From contig NC_134414.1 of NCBI RefSeq assembly GCF_030867145.1, positions 83,628,504-83,692,503 on the forward strand: 64,000 nucleotides of DNA. Direction: 5' to 3'. Shown here in pieces: positions 35,558 through 47,452 of this stretch. The translations under genes were made by a program, and so were the position numbers. This DNA is from Opisthocomus hoazin (taxonomy: Eukaryota; Chordata; Aves; Opisthocomiformes; Opisthocomidae). The notes beneath the pieces are model-generated. The model did not search any database. It saw only the letters and a list, made by a program, of their open reading frames with translations, and was not told the DNA's origin. Positions within the stretch are counted from its first letter, which is position 1; every line of letters starts with the position of its first letter.

Positions 35558-35752
35558 CTGGACAAAAGCACAGTAACTGAACATAAATGGGAGATTCACT
35601 TAAAAGACACGGTCTTGACATGAGCTAAAATTGCATTTTACAGTCATTTTGATCTGCATTCCTTGTCTACGTTCTTTGTAAAGGTCTCCTGGCCACAAAT
35701 TACATAATAAGCCTCACCATAGTGTATAAAACAGACAGATTACTAACCTTAC

Positions 35753-35863
35753 TTTGTAGTGCTTCCATTGCAATCACTCTTTTTTCTTCATCTTTACAAA
35801 TAAGGGTTTGGATTTTGTAACTCTCTTTTGCTGGCTGAGTTTTAGCAGATTTTTTGCCATTAC
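35753..35863 (-). CDS. Host gene, internal coding exon (111 nt)
   Basis: Acceptor TTTCTGTCATGCAG and donor AAA|GTAAGG bracket 111 nt (37 codons). The exon completes a codon from the previous exon and leaves one base for the next. It encodes a Lys-rich start (NGKKSAKTQPAKES) and a charged helical stretch (KDEEKRVIAMEALQ). Entry and exit phases both match the neighbouring exons, which would be unlikely by chance. Function unknown; a Lys-rich, possibly coiled or armadillo-like C-terminal region is a guess. Confidence 0.7.
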
Positions 35864-36410
35864 CTGCATGACAGAAAGCTAACAAATACACAGACAAGTA
35901 TATATACATAGGATAATTATATACGTGCTTAGTCATTTATAAATACTAATTATAAATTATATAATACAGCATAGTTCAAAATATCCAATTGTGTGTATGT
36001 TTGCACATAATCATATGTAGGCAATAATATATTTAAACAAATTTAAGTATGAAGGTGAGAATCAAAGAAATGGAAGTCTCATTCTCAAATATTTCTCTCA
36101 TTAAAGAAATAGGGAGAAAAGAATATTCCAGGATTTTTCCCAGGCTTATTGTAAGCAATCAAATTTATTTGAAAGGAATACATCTATCTGCAGCTGTTGA
36201 AATACTACAGCAGTAATTCTTTTCTTCCCTTGGACCAAGTTATATAAGCTATTTGATGACAAAATTTAAAAAAAATTTGAAGTTGAAAAGGAAAGAGAAT
36301 TTCACACACATTCTTTTATTTTTTCAGAAATCAGTTGAGCCTTCACTGAAAAAAGTGTGATATTGACAATTTTTAAACTTTGTGTGATGTAAATACCATG
36401 ATTTACTTAC

Positions 36411-36446
36411 AAGGAAATAGAGGCAGTGTATAGTACATAGAGTTGC
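36411..36446 (-). CDS. Host gene, 36-nt internal microexon
   Basis: Acceptor ATGTTTCTTTTTACTGCAG and donor CTT|GTAAGT are both near consensus. The 36 nt read NSMYYTLPLFP in the frame that joins the 111-nt exon without a stop; the other two joins do not give its frame. The upstream exon must end in phase 1 and is not identified in the window with confidence. Confidence 0.55.
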
Positions 36447-37550
36447 CTGCAGTAAAAAGAAACATGCATGCTCCGTAAGAATAAATATTTTCTTTGTCAC
36501 TTTTAAAATGCAGTCTGCCAGATACTCTGGCAAAAGGGATATGTCACGAATACCTACATTACAGACACAACAATGCCAGAAGAAGAAGAAAGCAACATAT
36601 TTGCTTGAGTCTGAAAGAAAAATCCTCAGGTTTAGTTTATCTTTTTTGCTTTCTAGTCTGTATCTTCAAAAAGTAAGGGTTTTTTTTATCTATTTGTTTA
36701 TTTTTCCTCTCTATTTGCATTCTAGTGTGGTTTATACTGAAGTAAATCTAAACCAGTTCAGAGCAATAAGACACTATTTTTACCAGAGTTTGTTAATTCA
36801 AGTTCAAAAAATATGAAAAGCAAAGAGAGTATGCCCAACAATTTTTACTACAAAACTTCTTTTTTGTGTGCTTAGAGTTTCATGAAATTTCAAGAACTCG
36901 GGATGAAAATTTCAGTTGCAGTTCCTTGCTCTTTTTCATTGTTACTTTTCTTTCAATAATTTCTCACAACAGGTGAAAAATAAAGCCCACATAAAAAAAT
37001 GCTTTTTATGCAAACACATGCACAGATGCCTTTTCTGAAGTTAGTAGAATACACTCTGAACACTCCATGTAGCACCCATGGTGTTTGACTGCGTTTATTT
37101 TAGTAATATATCTAAGAATCTGTCAAGAAAAGGTATTATTACATCCCTGAGAAAACTCCCAGAAAACTTTGTTTAAACTGAGCATTTCAAATTCTTTTAA
37201 TACTTTTGATCTCTCAGTGACTTAGTTCATAATTTTAAAATTATACCACTGCAGATTTGTTATCACAAGACACTATTATGAAAATAATATCTTTAAAAAA
37301 CTTAAGAATAAATTGATTCTGAGTAATGTGTACCAAGAAATACTAGGCTCCACTTTAAAAACTAAGGAAAGTAAAACACTGAAATTGTAATCCATTCTGT
37401 GTACGGTATAACTAAAGATTGCCCTATATGACACATTTGTGAGTTGAATTGTCATTATCTACACCATCTTTATTTTTGAAATTACAAACTCATTACTAAT
37501 CTTTAGACATGATTTTTGTGAGACTTTAATACGGTAATATCGAAAACCAC
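36447..37550. other. Non-coding, probable intron
   Basis: If the minus-strand exons are real, this lies in the intron upstream of the microexon. No further exon recognised. Confidence 0.45.
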
Positions 37551-37905
37551 AGAATCACAGAATGGCTGAGTTGGGAAGCGACTTCTGGATGTTGTCTGGT
37601 CCAATCCTCCTGCTCATGCAGACTCAGCTAGACCTGATTGGCCAAGGCAATGCCCATAATGCTTTTTAATATCTCCAAATGGAGATTCCGTAACATCTCA
37701 GTGCAACCCGTGCCAGTGCTCGGTCATGCTCACAGTGAAATGTTGTTTCCTGATGTTCTCAGGGAACCTCCTGTGTTTCAGATTGTGCCTGTTGCCTCTT
37801 GTCCTGTCACTGAGAATCACTGAAATGAGCCTGTTCCTGTCTTCTTTGCAGCCTCCCTTCAGGTATTTATATGCATAGATACTATTTAATGTCTTCACTA
37901 AAGAC
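37551..37905 (-). mobile_element. CR1 fragment, minus strand, 3' end
   Basis: Plus strand starts CACAGAATCACAGAATGGC, the complement of an ATTCTGTG tail, and runs back to the CR1 segment encoding YKYLKGGC. It meets another CR1 head to head. Confidence 0.85.
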
Positions 37906-37907
37906 AT

Positions 37908-38780
37908 ATACAGTGGGATCGAGTGTACCCACTGCAAGTTTGCAGATGACACCAAGATGAGTGGTATAGTAGATTAGCTAGAGTGAAGGGATACCATTCA
38001 GAGGGACCTTGACAGGCTTGAGGAGTGGGCCCCTGTGAACGTCATGAAGTTCAACAAGGCCAAGTGTAATGTCCCGCATCTGGGTTGACGCAATCCCCAA
38101 TATCAATACAGGCTGGGGGATGAATGGATTGAGAGCAGTCCTGCAGAAGAGGACTGGGGGATAGTGATGGATGAAAAATTGGACATGAAATAGCAACATG
38201 TGCTTAAAGCCCAGAAAGACAAGTGATGCTTCCCCTCTACTCAGCTCTTGTGAGACCTCACCTGTACCGTTGAATCCAGCTCTGGTGTCCTCAGCACAAG
38301 AAAGACATGGACCTATTGGAGTGGGTCCAGAGAAGGGCCACAAAAATGATCAGAGGGCTGGAACACCTCTCCGAAGATAGGCTGCGAGAGTTGGGGTTGC
38401 TCAGCCTGGAGAAGCTAAGGCTCTGGGGAGACCTTATAGCAACCTTCCAGTATAGAAAAACTATTAAGAAAGGCGGAGAGAGCTTTTTTATCAGGGTCTT
38501 GAGTGACAGGACAAGAGTTAATGGTTTTAAACTGAAAGCATGTAGATTTATATTGGACATAAGTTAGGCTTTTTTTGAAAATGAGGATGGTGAGGCACTG
38601 GAACCAGTTGCCCTAGGAAGCTGTGGATGCCCCACCAATGGAATTGTTCAAGGCCAGGCTGGATGGTGCTTTGAGCAACCTGATCTAGTGAAAGATGTCC
38701 ATATCCACAGCAGGGGGGGGTGGTCTAGATGATTTTTAAGGTCCCCTCCAACGCAAACCCTTTTATGATTCTATGATACT
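37908..38780 (+). mobile_element. CR1 fragment, plus strand (ATTCTATG tail)
   Basis: Begins near the FADD-coding motif C (TTTGCAGATGACACC) and continues through [14 protein letters not shown] and LEHLSED to a TTTATGATTCTATGATAC tail. Many stops. Confidence 0.88.
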
Positions 38781-41254
38781 TATTACCTTAATTTCAGTGA
38801 CAGCGTGGAATGTGTGCTAGCATTTTCAGCTCTTATGTCTGACTGTCTGTTATGACTGCCAGATTCTTGCAAAACTTTGCCAAGTATTCACTGCCTTTCA
38901 GTAGTATATTGGAATAAACCCTCTATTTATGACTTTAAAGACGTTTTAGTACTTCCCCCCACTGTCTGTAATAAGTGCCACTGTGGTAACCAAAACAGAA
39001 GTCAGTATATCACTTTTAAAATTTTATTAGAGTTACTTTGAGAGGAGAAATATTATTTCTGTTTGTTATATTTCTGAAATAATTATTGTTTCCAGTGTAT
39101 TGTTATCTGCTTTACTAGATGTAGTTTGACAATTTGCTAGTCATATTAATTCAAAATGAGATTTACTTTCGTGTAAAACCTTGTTGTCATATAAATTAAC
39201 AAAATAAGGAGAAGCACTACAAAAAAAAAGAAAAAAAGAATAAAGACATATTGGTGACCAAAGTCATGAATGAAGGTTCTAAGAAAAACTTCTGAAGTCG
39301 TAATTTTCTGAAAACCACTGTTTGATAACTTTATAAAGGACCAACAGTAACAGTTTAATAGCAAAGTTGGAGAGAGGGTCTTTTTTTCTTTTTTTTTTAT
39401 TTGTCCAAAGAAAGTGTCTAGACTGTGGCTTTTGAAAGAGTCAGAGATTTTTCTTGTTTACTATCACTTTCCTTAGTGACAAAGAAAGCTACACAAACTA
39501 AGCTCAGTACTAATACTGAAACAGATCATTCAGCTACCTCTGTTGAAGACAGACATTGAATGTAAATGACCTGGTCAAGTCAGAAATATGGAAAAGTCAT
39601 ACTGACATAAAAGCCAGAAAAGTGCGAGTTAATTCAAATTTTTGCATCTAGGAGAAAATAATTCTAAACCAGAGCCATTCTGTAACACTGAAAAGAGCTA
39701 TAAAATGAGAAAGAAATGCTCGGAAGGCATTGATGAAAGGGGTTGAAGGGTTAAAGATCTCTAATATCAAGCACCCCTATTAATGGCAAAGCAGTGCCTT
39801 ATTTGAAAGACAGTGAAAAAATAGAGCTATAGATCTGTGCATAGTTTTAAGTTTTAAATCTCTTTTTCTATGGACTAATTTTTCAACATATGTTAAGAAA
39901 CAGCCCCCTTCCTGAGACAAATGCTTAGAGTAGATACTGCAATGCATTCTTCAACCTCATTTTTAAGTGGGTATCTTTAGTGACTATGGCATAAGTGGCG
40001 ATGGCGCCCTTGCTCTGGGGAGGTAAAACTACAGGATACAACAGTGTCTTCACCTGCACTGGCATATCTCAGTCCCAAGCGGTGTTCATTGCATCAGAGA
40101 GGAAAACTAGTTCCAGTCTAAGGCTAACACTTCCTAGAAGCATCAGAATTATTTAGAGGTGTGCATTAGTTTTTTCTTAACAGTCTTACAAATGTGTCTC
40201 GTAAGTTGTTTTGTTTTTTGTTTCTTTTAATGAGGCAGTACCTGAAATTAACAGGCCTTATGAAAGTCCCTTTGGCTTCTCGAAGTGGGCCAAAAATATG
40301 AAAAACATAGTATTATTAGTCACTGTAAATAAATACGAGAAACAGAGAGGTCAGTTAAATATTACATGACTGCCTGGGTCAAAACCACATGTTCTATAAT
40401 GAAGCAAACATAGAGGATCAATGTTATTTTGCTCCCTCAGTTACTTTAGCTTTTTTACTAAAATTTTTCTTTCATTCATTTTTCTTTGAGCCCATTCTCT
40501 TTGCCTCTTGAGCTCTATCCCTATGTTTCTTACAGACTTTCATCTTCGTCACAAACATATTATCTCATATTCTGTTGTATATATACACCTAAAGAATATT
40601 CTCATATTCTTTCATATAGATACACACATACAGATAGATAAAACCTAGAACTCCCTCCATTTTCATAAATTGTAAGACCAAAGGTAAGAAGAGAAGTCGT
40701 GGATGTTCAGGTTCCATGGTACAGGAGAAGTCACAAAGCGTCAAGTGACCCAAGGTCAGCCTAGATTTACCTCATTTCTGATCTGTGACCAGTACTGCCA
40801 GACTTAAAGGAAGCATGTATAAACCAGGACATGTACTAGATAACTCTCATGCTGATAATTTTTTTCCTGATTTATGTCTTCAGCAATGACAATTCAAATG
40901 AAAAGACTACTTCTAGACACACATTCTGCTGAACATTCCTGGAGCCAACAATAAATGAAAATGCAAAAGAACATTGTTAAAGAACAAAACAAAACAACAT
41001 TGTATTAAGAACAGCAAGACAGACAAGTATCATCAGAGTACAGAAGAGAGAGACCCATTAGATATGACACAGTTATCCAAGACATACACAAAGTAAAAAT
41101 GTACAATTCTTTGGGTTGTGCTTTGTTGGTTTTTTTTTCCCACTGAAGTTCCTTTGTTGCACAATGGCATCTGTACGCCATTTTTTTTCTTATCTCTTAA
41201 AGTCAAGGATGTTTTACTGTGATCACCTTTTGATAGCAAGATTGATCCTTCAAG
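38781..41254. other. Non-coding, probable intron
   Basis: No repeats identified. A plus-strand open segment at about 40229-40309 with an upstream pyrimidine-rich AG is discussed in the findings. Confidence 0.5.
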
Positions 41255-41720
41255 GTCAGAACAGACTATTGTGATAATCTTTCTTATCTCCTAAATAAAA
41301 TAAACCATAGAAATTCATCCAGTAGTGCTTGTGTCAGGACTGTAGCTACTTTGTGAGCCACAGCATGCCTTTGAGCTATATCTCCACATTTGATTTAAAG
41401 ACTTCAGCTGAAGCAGCACAGTCCATATCTCTAGGTAACTCCATCTCCTTACCTTCCTCTGTATACTTTCAATTTCCTGCCACTAGATCTTATTAAATAT
41501 TTGTCTGCAAGACCTTTTGGTATTAAATGATGTGTATTTTTAGATCACAACAATTCTTCTCTTAACCTTCTCCTTAATAAACCAAGCAAAGACCTTTTTT
41601 CTTTAGTCTTTCAGTAATTTGAAAGAGGATTTTTTTTTCCAGTGTGACAACCTTGAGCAAGCAAGTCCGTTTCCTGAACCTCTTAAATGCTTTGCTTGTT
41701 TTATGTCCTAATTTAGAAAA
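41255..41720 (-). mobile_element. Ancient CR1 remnant, minus strand
   Basis: Plus-strand phrases such as TTTGATTTAAAGACTTCAGC, TAGGTAACTCCATCTC and CTTAACCTTCTCCTTAATAA match the complement of the deep sauropsid CR1 consensus as I know it (frequent in turtles). Highly diverged and with no usable frame. Confidence 0.5.
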
Positions 41721-44700
41721 AAAAGTCTCTACTAAGAAGTTGTGGAGAAAAAATGTCACCAGGTGACAGTAATGGCATCTTTTACAGTGCCTTAGCATAG
41801 AAAACAGACTAATCCATTCACGTGTAAAGGGTCAGTTAGAATGTGAGAACTGCTACTACTGAATCAAACTGAAAAACATAAATATTTAAGAAGAGAAAGA
41901 TGCTGCGAAGAGGATAAATATTTGACAGGGAACAGTGAGGAATATGTTAAAAATCACTACATCAGGTATACTGATAAAATTGCAGATTTACTAGTATGAC
42001 TTCTTTTAAATTAAAGGTACACAACAACAGAAAAGTAAAACTTCTGGTGATTTCCCTAATTTGGCTGCTAGCCTTTATCTCTGTGGATACTGAGGTTTTA
42101 CTTGCTTGTTTCATGGACACTGATGCAAATCTGTGTGAAAGTAGCCATGCCTGAAACCATTTTTTTAGTAGACAAATTTGTATCTGACCAGTGACCGGCA
42201 AGTACTCCTGAATTCCCCACTGTGGCTAAACAGCACATTCACCACACAATTTTATCCGACTTTATTTGGTAAAGTCTACAGGATAAGCAGATATATGTAG
42301 GGTTAACCTATACTTTCTGTTGGACAGATATCCTGAATTCTTATAACAGTGCTAGGAATTTTAGAACTGGCCTGGCCTGTTTTTGGCCCAGACCAATAAA
42401 CCCTGCAGAAAGGCGTGTGAATCATGGTTTATTTTACCATATCTATGATTTCAGCTATAAACCCTGTTCTCTTACTCTCAGATTTGGACTTTTCATCCTA
42501 CTCAAACAAAAACTGAATTATCTTTAAAAGCAGGAAAAATAGTGCATGATTAACTATGTAAGTTTTTCATTGCATCCTTAAAAAATGTCCTTGTACTAGA
42601 ATTTAATTGACCTCATTCTGGCATTAGGTATTACAAATTGCCACTTAACATCCACAAATGTGATAAAAACTTTGCTACGTGCCTATACTTTTGTTTCTCC
42701 CACACATAAGCATGAATTGAGATGAGGTCTGACTTTTTCAGCTGATGCATATAAAGTGCTAACTTTTAAAATACTAATAACTATGAGAAATAACAGAAAT
42801 CTGATTCTTACACACATGTTAAAATTGACACCTTTTTTAGCATTTTTTTATATTTTTCAATTCAGTGCATATCAATGACAATAACAAGGAATAGAACTCC
42901 AGTCACCTCTATTGAAAATAATGTAAAAGGTCAGATTGTGAGGAATGTTAAATGACCACACGTAAGAGTGACTCCATAAACCTTGTTCTTCTGCTATTCG
43001 GTTATACAAGTGCTTCAAACAGCAATCATCCTTCTTATTCTCCTTCTTTACTCTTCACTTTCTGCCTATTGAGTAATTAAGGAGGAGGTAAAGAACAGTA
43101 TTAATTGCTTTATCTCTCACAGCAGTTTGCAAAACATGACTAGAACTGTAAAAAAAATACTTTTTTCCATGATAATGGCAGAAAACTTGTGGAGGGGGTA
43201 TGAAAGAGACCTTTTTTGTTACAATGCTTGTTTTTAATGAAGTAACTAAATACAGATGAACCCAAAGTCTATTTGCAAAAGCCTATTCATGTAGATTATA
43301 TGTAGAACTAGAATATATGTAGTATATGTAGAACTTGTGGCTTCATATAATGCAAATCTATTCAGTCGTCTTTTACCCAAAGTTTATTCAACAAAGCTTA
43401 TTAATTTCTGGGACTGCACTGCAAAAAAAGCATGGTAAGCATGCAAATTAAATGGTATTTTCATGCTAAAAAGATACCCTTGAGGGTATGCACCTGAGGG
43501 TGAGCCACAGAAGGCCAGGTACATCCTATGGCTATGTGTGACCCGAAGAAAGGAGAGGTATTTGCCTAAGTGGCTTGTTAACTGTTCTTTTTCTTAATAT
43601 TAAAATCAGTAGTCAGAAGTTCATGCTGACTGGGATTAATATAAGTAAAAATTCCCCAACTCAAAGCTGGTTTGTCCATGGCAATGAAATATGTTTATCA
43701 GAAAATATTTTACAGCTAGTATTGGAATAAAGAAAATCTGATAGTGCAATGTAAGAGTTAAGATTTCATCAAGTTCTCTCTGAAGTTTGACACAATCGGC
43801 ACAAATTACTGAGAAGATAAAGATTTATCTGAAAGTATAGTAAATCTTCACAATTATTAATATAATGCAAACTTAATTGGAATTATATAAATGTATAAAA
43901 TTAGAATAAAATAGCATCCTCTGCACAGACTGATCTATGGTAAGTGGTAAGAAAATATTTCTTATGCAAAGTATAGATGAAATATTTACCAAAGGAATCT
44001 TGAAATTAAAAGTTTTGTTTATGAGTTAAGTACAGTGACAAGACTTTTATTTGACCTTCATTAATTTTAACTCTTTGGGGATATAACAATAGATTTTTAT
44101 TAGTTTACTAGCTATTAAAAATGTAGTAAGTGGAAACTTGAAGAGTATTTCAGAAGTCTTATGATGTTGTAAGCATTTACTTTTCATGTTGTGATTTATG
44201 GTATTTCAAAACTATTAATTATTTGTAGGGAGCCATACTGAGAACCATCTTCCTACCTGATATGAATACAAACTTCACTGGTTTACATCTTTCACTTCTG
44301 ATTAACCTACAGTCCATACAAATCTCACATGTCTGACTTTCTCCTCTACATCTGAGTTCTGTGCTTCAAAAAATTAGGATATATTCTTCAACATTGAAAA
44401 TGTACTTAATTTACAAAAAATGGAGCTCAAGATATGTGTGATTTGGAGCTGCGCAGAATTATCAGGGTATTTCAGAAATTTTTATAGGTATTTGAGCTTG
44501 TGAGTGAGTATAATTCTGGTCTCAGGCAGTATAAAGTAATTTAAAATTACTGGAGCATTTTTCCTAATTTGGGAGATTGGGAGTTTCCCAAGTCAGAATG
44601 TGTTGCTTTTTTTTTTTTTTTTTTTTAATGCATAAAGAACTATGAATGGCAGTTTAAATATTTGATCACCCAAGACTGTGTGTAGTGTAGATCAAATGTC

Positions 44701-44754
44701 AGGAGTCTAAAGAAACTAACTGCACTAATGAGAGTATTGCAAGGGACTATTAAC
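41721..44754. other. Non-coding, nothing recognised
   Basis: AT-rich DNA; a poly-T tract lies at about 44607-44629. Confidence 0.55.
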
Positions 44755-44916
44755 CTGCTTTCTCTGGTGACTCTTGCTACTATGATATATATGGCCAGCT
44801 GTTTGATCTCTCTTTGCTTTTCACTCTTCTGACCCTTTGATGACATATTAGTGCTAAAGGTTTTAGCAGCTGGATTCTGACTATTTTTTTTCCCCATCTT
44901 GCTTTCCTTTTTTTCA
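44755..44916 (-). CDS. Possible Lys-rich exon (weak)
   Basis: 162 nt, a multiple of three, between an acceptor (AGTTTCTCTTAACAG) and a donor (GCAG|GTTAAT). The open frame is Lys/Ser-rich (MGKKNSQNPAAKTF, KGQKSEKQREIKQ). Its exit phase does not match the microexon at 36411-36446, so it is not the directly preceding exon. It may be chance or belong to another transcript. Confidence 0.25.
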
Positions 44917-45751
44917 CTGTTAAGAGAAACTCTTTTTGCGTAAGCACTAATAACTTCTTATTTTGAAGCTATTTGCCATAGCACATTACAGAGTGAAAAA
45001 AGCAGGAGGATAAGAAGTCAAAGTTTCATGGTCTGCTCACGCTGCCAGTGTTCCTGGCAAAGGACAACAGAAATCCACTTCTCCTTCAATTCACATGGCT
45101 CTCTCTTTCTATCTCCACCAGAAGTCAAAAACCAAACTTGCTGTTGTACAGACAGACACACACAATCTACTTGAAATATTTCACAGATGACCTGAAGAAG
45201 ATGGGCAAAATACAGGATTGTAGAATCTTTTTTCCTAATTGTCTCTTGTAGGGTTTTCTTACATTTTTTTTTCTGTTTTCTTTTCTTTTTGTTTTGTCTG
45301 GTCTGTGTTTTTCTTAAATCCAGATTCTATTTGTAGTTGCTTCTGGATATTCCTAGAGAATTCTGCATCCAATAATTTCTGCTAGCTGTTTCCTGAAAAA
45401 ATATCTTGATTAAAAAGGGATGGTAGCAGAAGTCTATAACAGACAGCTGAGTGGAGAATATCAGGCTCCAGCTCACCCGCTTTGAGGAGCACCTGTTTAG
45501 CTGATATGCAAGAGTGACAGACATCAGCTGTCACCAGGGCAGGGAATGTAAAGGGGGCCTAGAAGTTCTGCTCCAGATGGTTAGGGACTCTGTGACTGAG
45601 GTGGTGATGAGCTGTGACTATTTCTCCAGCTTTTCTCTGGAGAAAGTACCTGTTGAAAATTGGAGTCCTTGACTCAGAAGCAGCTGCAGAGGGTGGGTGC
45701 TGGCACCCAGGCCTAGGGGTACAGGGGTGCCTGGTGCCCTCTTGGTCTGGG
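44917..45751. other. Non-coding, nothing recognised
   Basis: No convincing frames; GC content rises towards the CR1 at 45752. Confidence 0.5.
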
Positions 45752-46048
45752 GTGACAAACTGAAGCACAGGAAGTTCCGTCTGAACATGAGGAAGAATTT
45801 CTTCACTCTGAGGGTGATGGAGCACTGGAACAGGCTGCCCAGGGAGGTTGTGGAGTCTCCTTCTCTGGAGATATTCAAGACCCGCCTGGATAAAGTCCTC
45901 TGCAGCTTACTGTAGGTGACCCTGCTTCAGCAGGAGGGTTGGACTAGATGACCCACAGAGGTCCCTTCCAACCCCTACCATTCTGTGATTCTGTGTGATT
46001 CTGTGATTCTGTGTGATTCTGTGATTCTGTGATTCTGTGATGCTGTGA
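45752..46048 (+). mobile_element. CR1 3' end with extended octamer tail
   Basis: Matches the last 300 bp of the 50-52 kb CR1 ([13 protein letters not shown] to KVLCSLL). The tail has about ten TTCTGTG(TG)A repeats, longer than in the other copies. The next element begins at its end. Confidence 0.93.
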
Positions 46049-46359
46049 CAGTGGGAGGTACAGGAGAAAGAAGTGAGCAGACTACACAGAACAGGAGACT
46101 GACAGTGTTTTCACAGACACTTTGCAGAGGCAAAAGCTTTGAGTCACATGATGCAAGGAAGGAGGAACAGCTAAAGGCTTTGATTAATGGAAGACTGAGA
46201 CTTCAAGGAGGAGGAAAACTGGAAGCTTGTTGGAAAAAGAAAAACACTTCTCCATCACCCTCAGCATCAGTGCAACGGCATTCTTGCCAAGGAATGGGAA
46301 CAAGCCCAATTAAGGCAGGCCTCCAGCCAGACTGGCATGGAGTGACCATTACCACTGAA

Positions 46360-46850
46360 AGGAAGTAGTGGGTTACAATGATTGGAGATCCCTTCTATAA
46401 GGGATGGAGGCACCAATGGTGCCTCTAGGCAGAGTCTCATGGAGGATTTGTTGTTGCAAAGGGGCAAATTAAGGCTGTTGCTGCTGAAACTCTTTCAGCC
46501 TTCAGAGCCAACCCTTGCCGTTCATCCACAAGAACAGTGTCACTGTCAGGGGAGACCTGGAAAAAGTCAGAAGTTACTACACAGTCCTGGCGGCAAAAGT
46601 GGTTAGTAGGAGAGCGCAGGAGGTCATGATCCTACAGATGAACAGGCAAGGCTTGGTTGGAAGAGGATGCATCCTAAAAGTTATTAACTGGCTATGTCTG
46701 GTGCTGCAGGGAGGGCTTCAGCTATTTTTACCATGCTCCTGTCTTTGAGGAAACAGAACTGCTAACAAGACGCGGGGCTCGGATAGCAAAGAAGGGCAAG
46801 AGCACCTTTCCCAGCAGTTTGCCAACTTGTTAGGAAAGTTTTAAACTAGG
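46360..46850 (+). pseudogene. CR1 ORF1 remnant (esterase-type)
   Basis: CR1 ORF1 usually encodes an RNA-binding chaperone with a GDS-esterase-like domain. Here GATTGGAGATCCCTTCTATAA encodes IGDPFYK, where the nucleophile Ser of the GDS motif is Pro. Further pieces (HPQEQCH region, LLTRRGARIAKKGKST) follow in other frames, ending at TTTAAACTAGG. Frames are broken by several indels. Confidence 0.55.
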
Positions 46851-47452
46851 TGTAGAAGACCGCTAAGAACTGGTTTTGTCTCGACATTGACATTGTCATC
46901 TCTTCCTGACCTCTGAAAAAAATGCCACAACGACCTGCAGGAAAGCACTTGCACACAGAGTAGCCCGTGGACGGGCAAAAGCAGACTTGTCTAAGCGGGC
47001 AGCATGCATGGCACGAACTGCACGTACGCGGACATGCTCTGCGCATGCGCAAATGCCCCTATAAAAAGGCAGCACATGCTCCTCGCAGCTCTCTCTCTCT
47101 TGCTCCCCTCCTCGTCGCCTTGCTGCTGGGTTCCGCCCTCGCCGGGGCCTCCATGCCTGTACAGAGACCGAACCGATGGGACATCGCTGGACATCATCGA
47201 ATCTGTCGTGGTGGTAACTGATCCCATCCCCCCGCACTTCTTTTCCCCGCCCGCTGGGGTTTTTCCGACTTTACTCCTTTTTTTTTCTGTCTCGTCTTCT
47301 CCTCTCCCTGCTGCTGTCCCCGCCCAACCTCCAATTCCTGGTTCACTGAAATAAAGTTTACAAGGTTGCATGGCATCTGACTCCGTTTGCGTCTTAATCT
47401 CGTCTCCTGGGGTCGCATCGAAACCTCCCCGATGTTGGATCGGGACACTAGG
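46846..47452 (+). mobile_element. Solo LTR (family B) with CTAGG target duplication
   Basis: 597-bp LTR at 46851-47447, TGTAGAAGAC to ATCGGGACA. CTAGG at 46846-46850 and 47448-47452 is a perfect 5-bp duplication. TATAAAAA at 47060-47067 and AATAAA at 47350-47355 have proper LTR spacing. CpG-rich and well preserved, so probably one of the younger insertions. No internal sequence. Not related by eye to family A. Frames within it on both strands are chance. Confidence 0.93.
47060..47067 (+). promoter_or_regulatory. LTR TATA box
   Basis: TATAAAAA preceded by GCGCATGCGCAAATGCCCC inside the solo LTR, about 290 bp upstream of its AATAAA. Confidence 0.7.

Noticed and set aside
44755..44897. L1 ORF1-like start (MGKK...)
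   Set aside because: Only the first four residues match; no coiled coil or RRM follows, and a splice-flanked exon is at least as likely.
46021..46048. Short regular repeats resembling a CRISPR or satellite array
   Set aside because: They are the CR1 3' octamer tail; no spacers of constant length.
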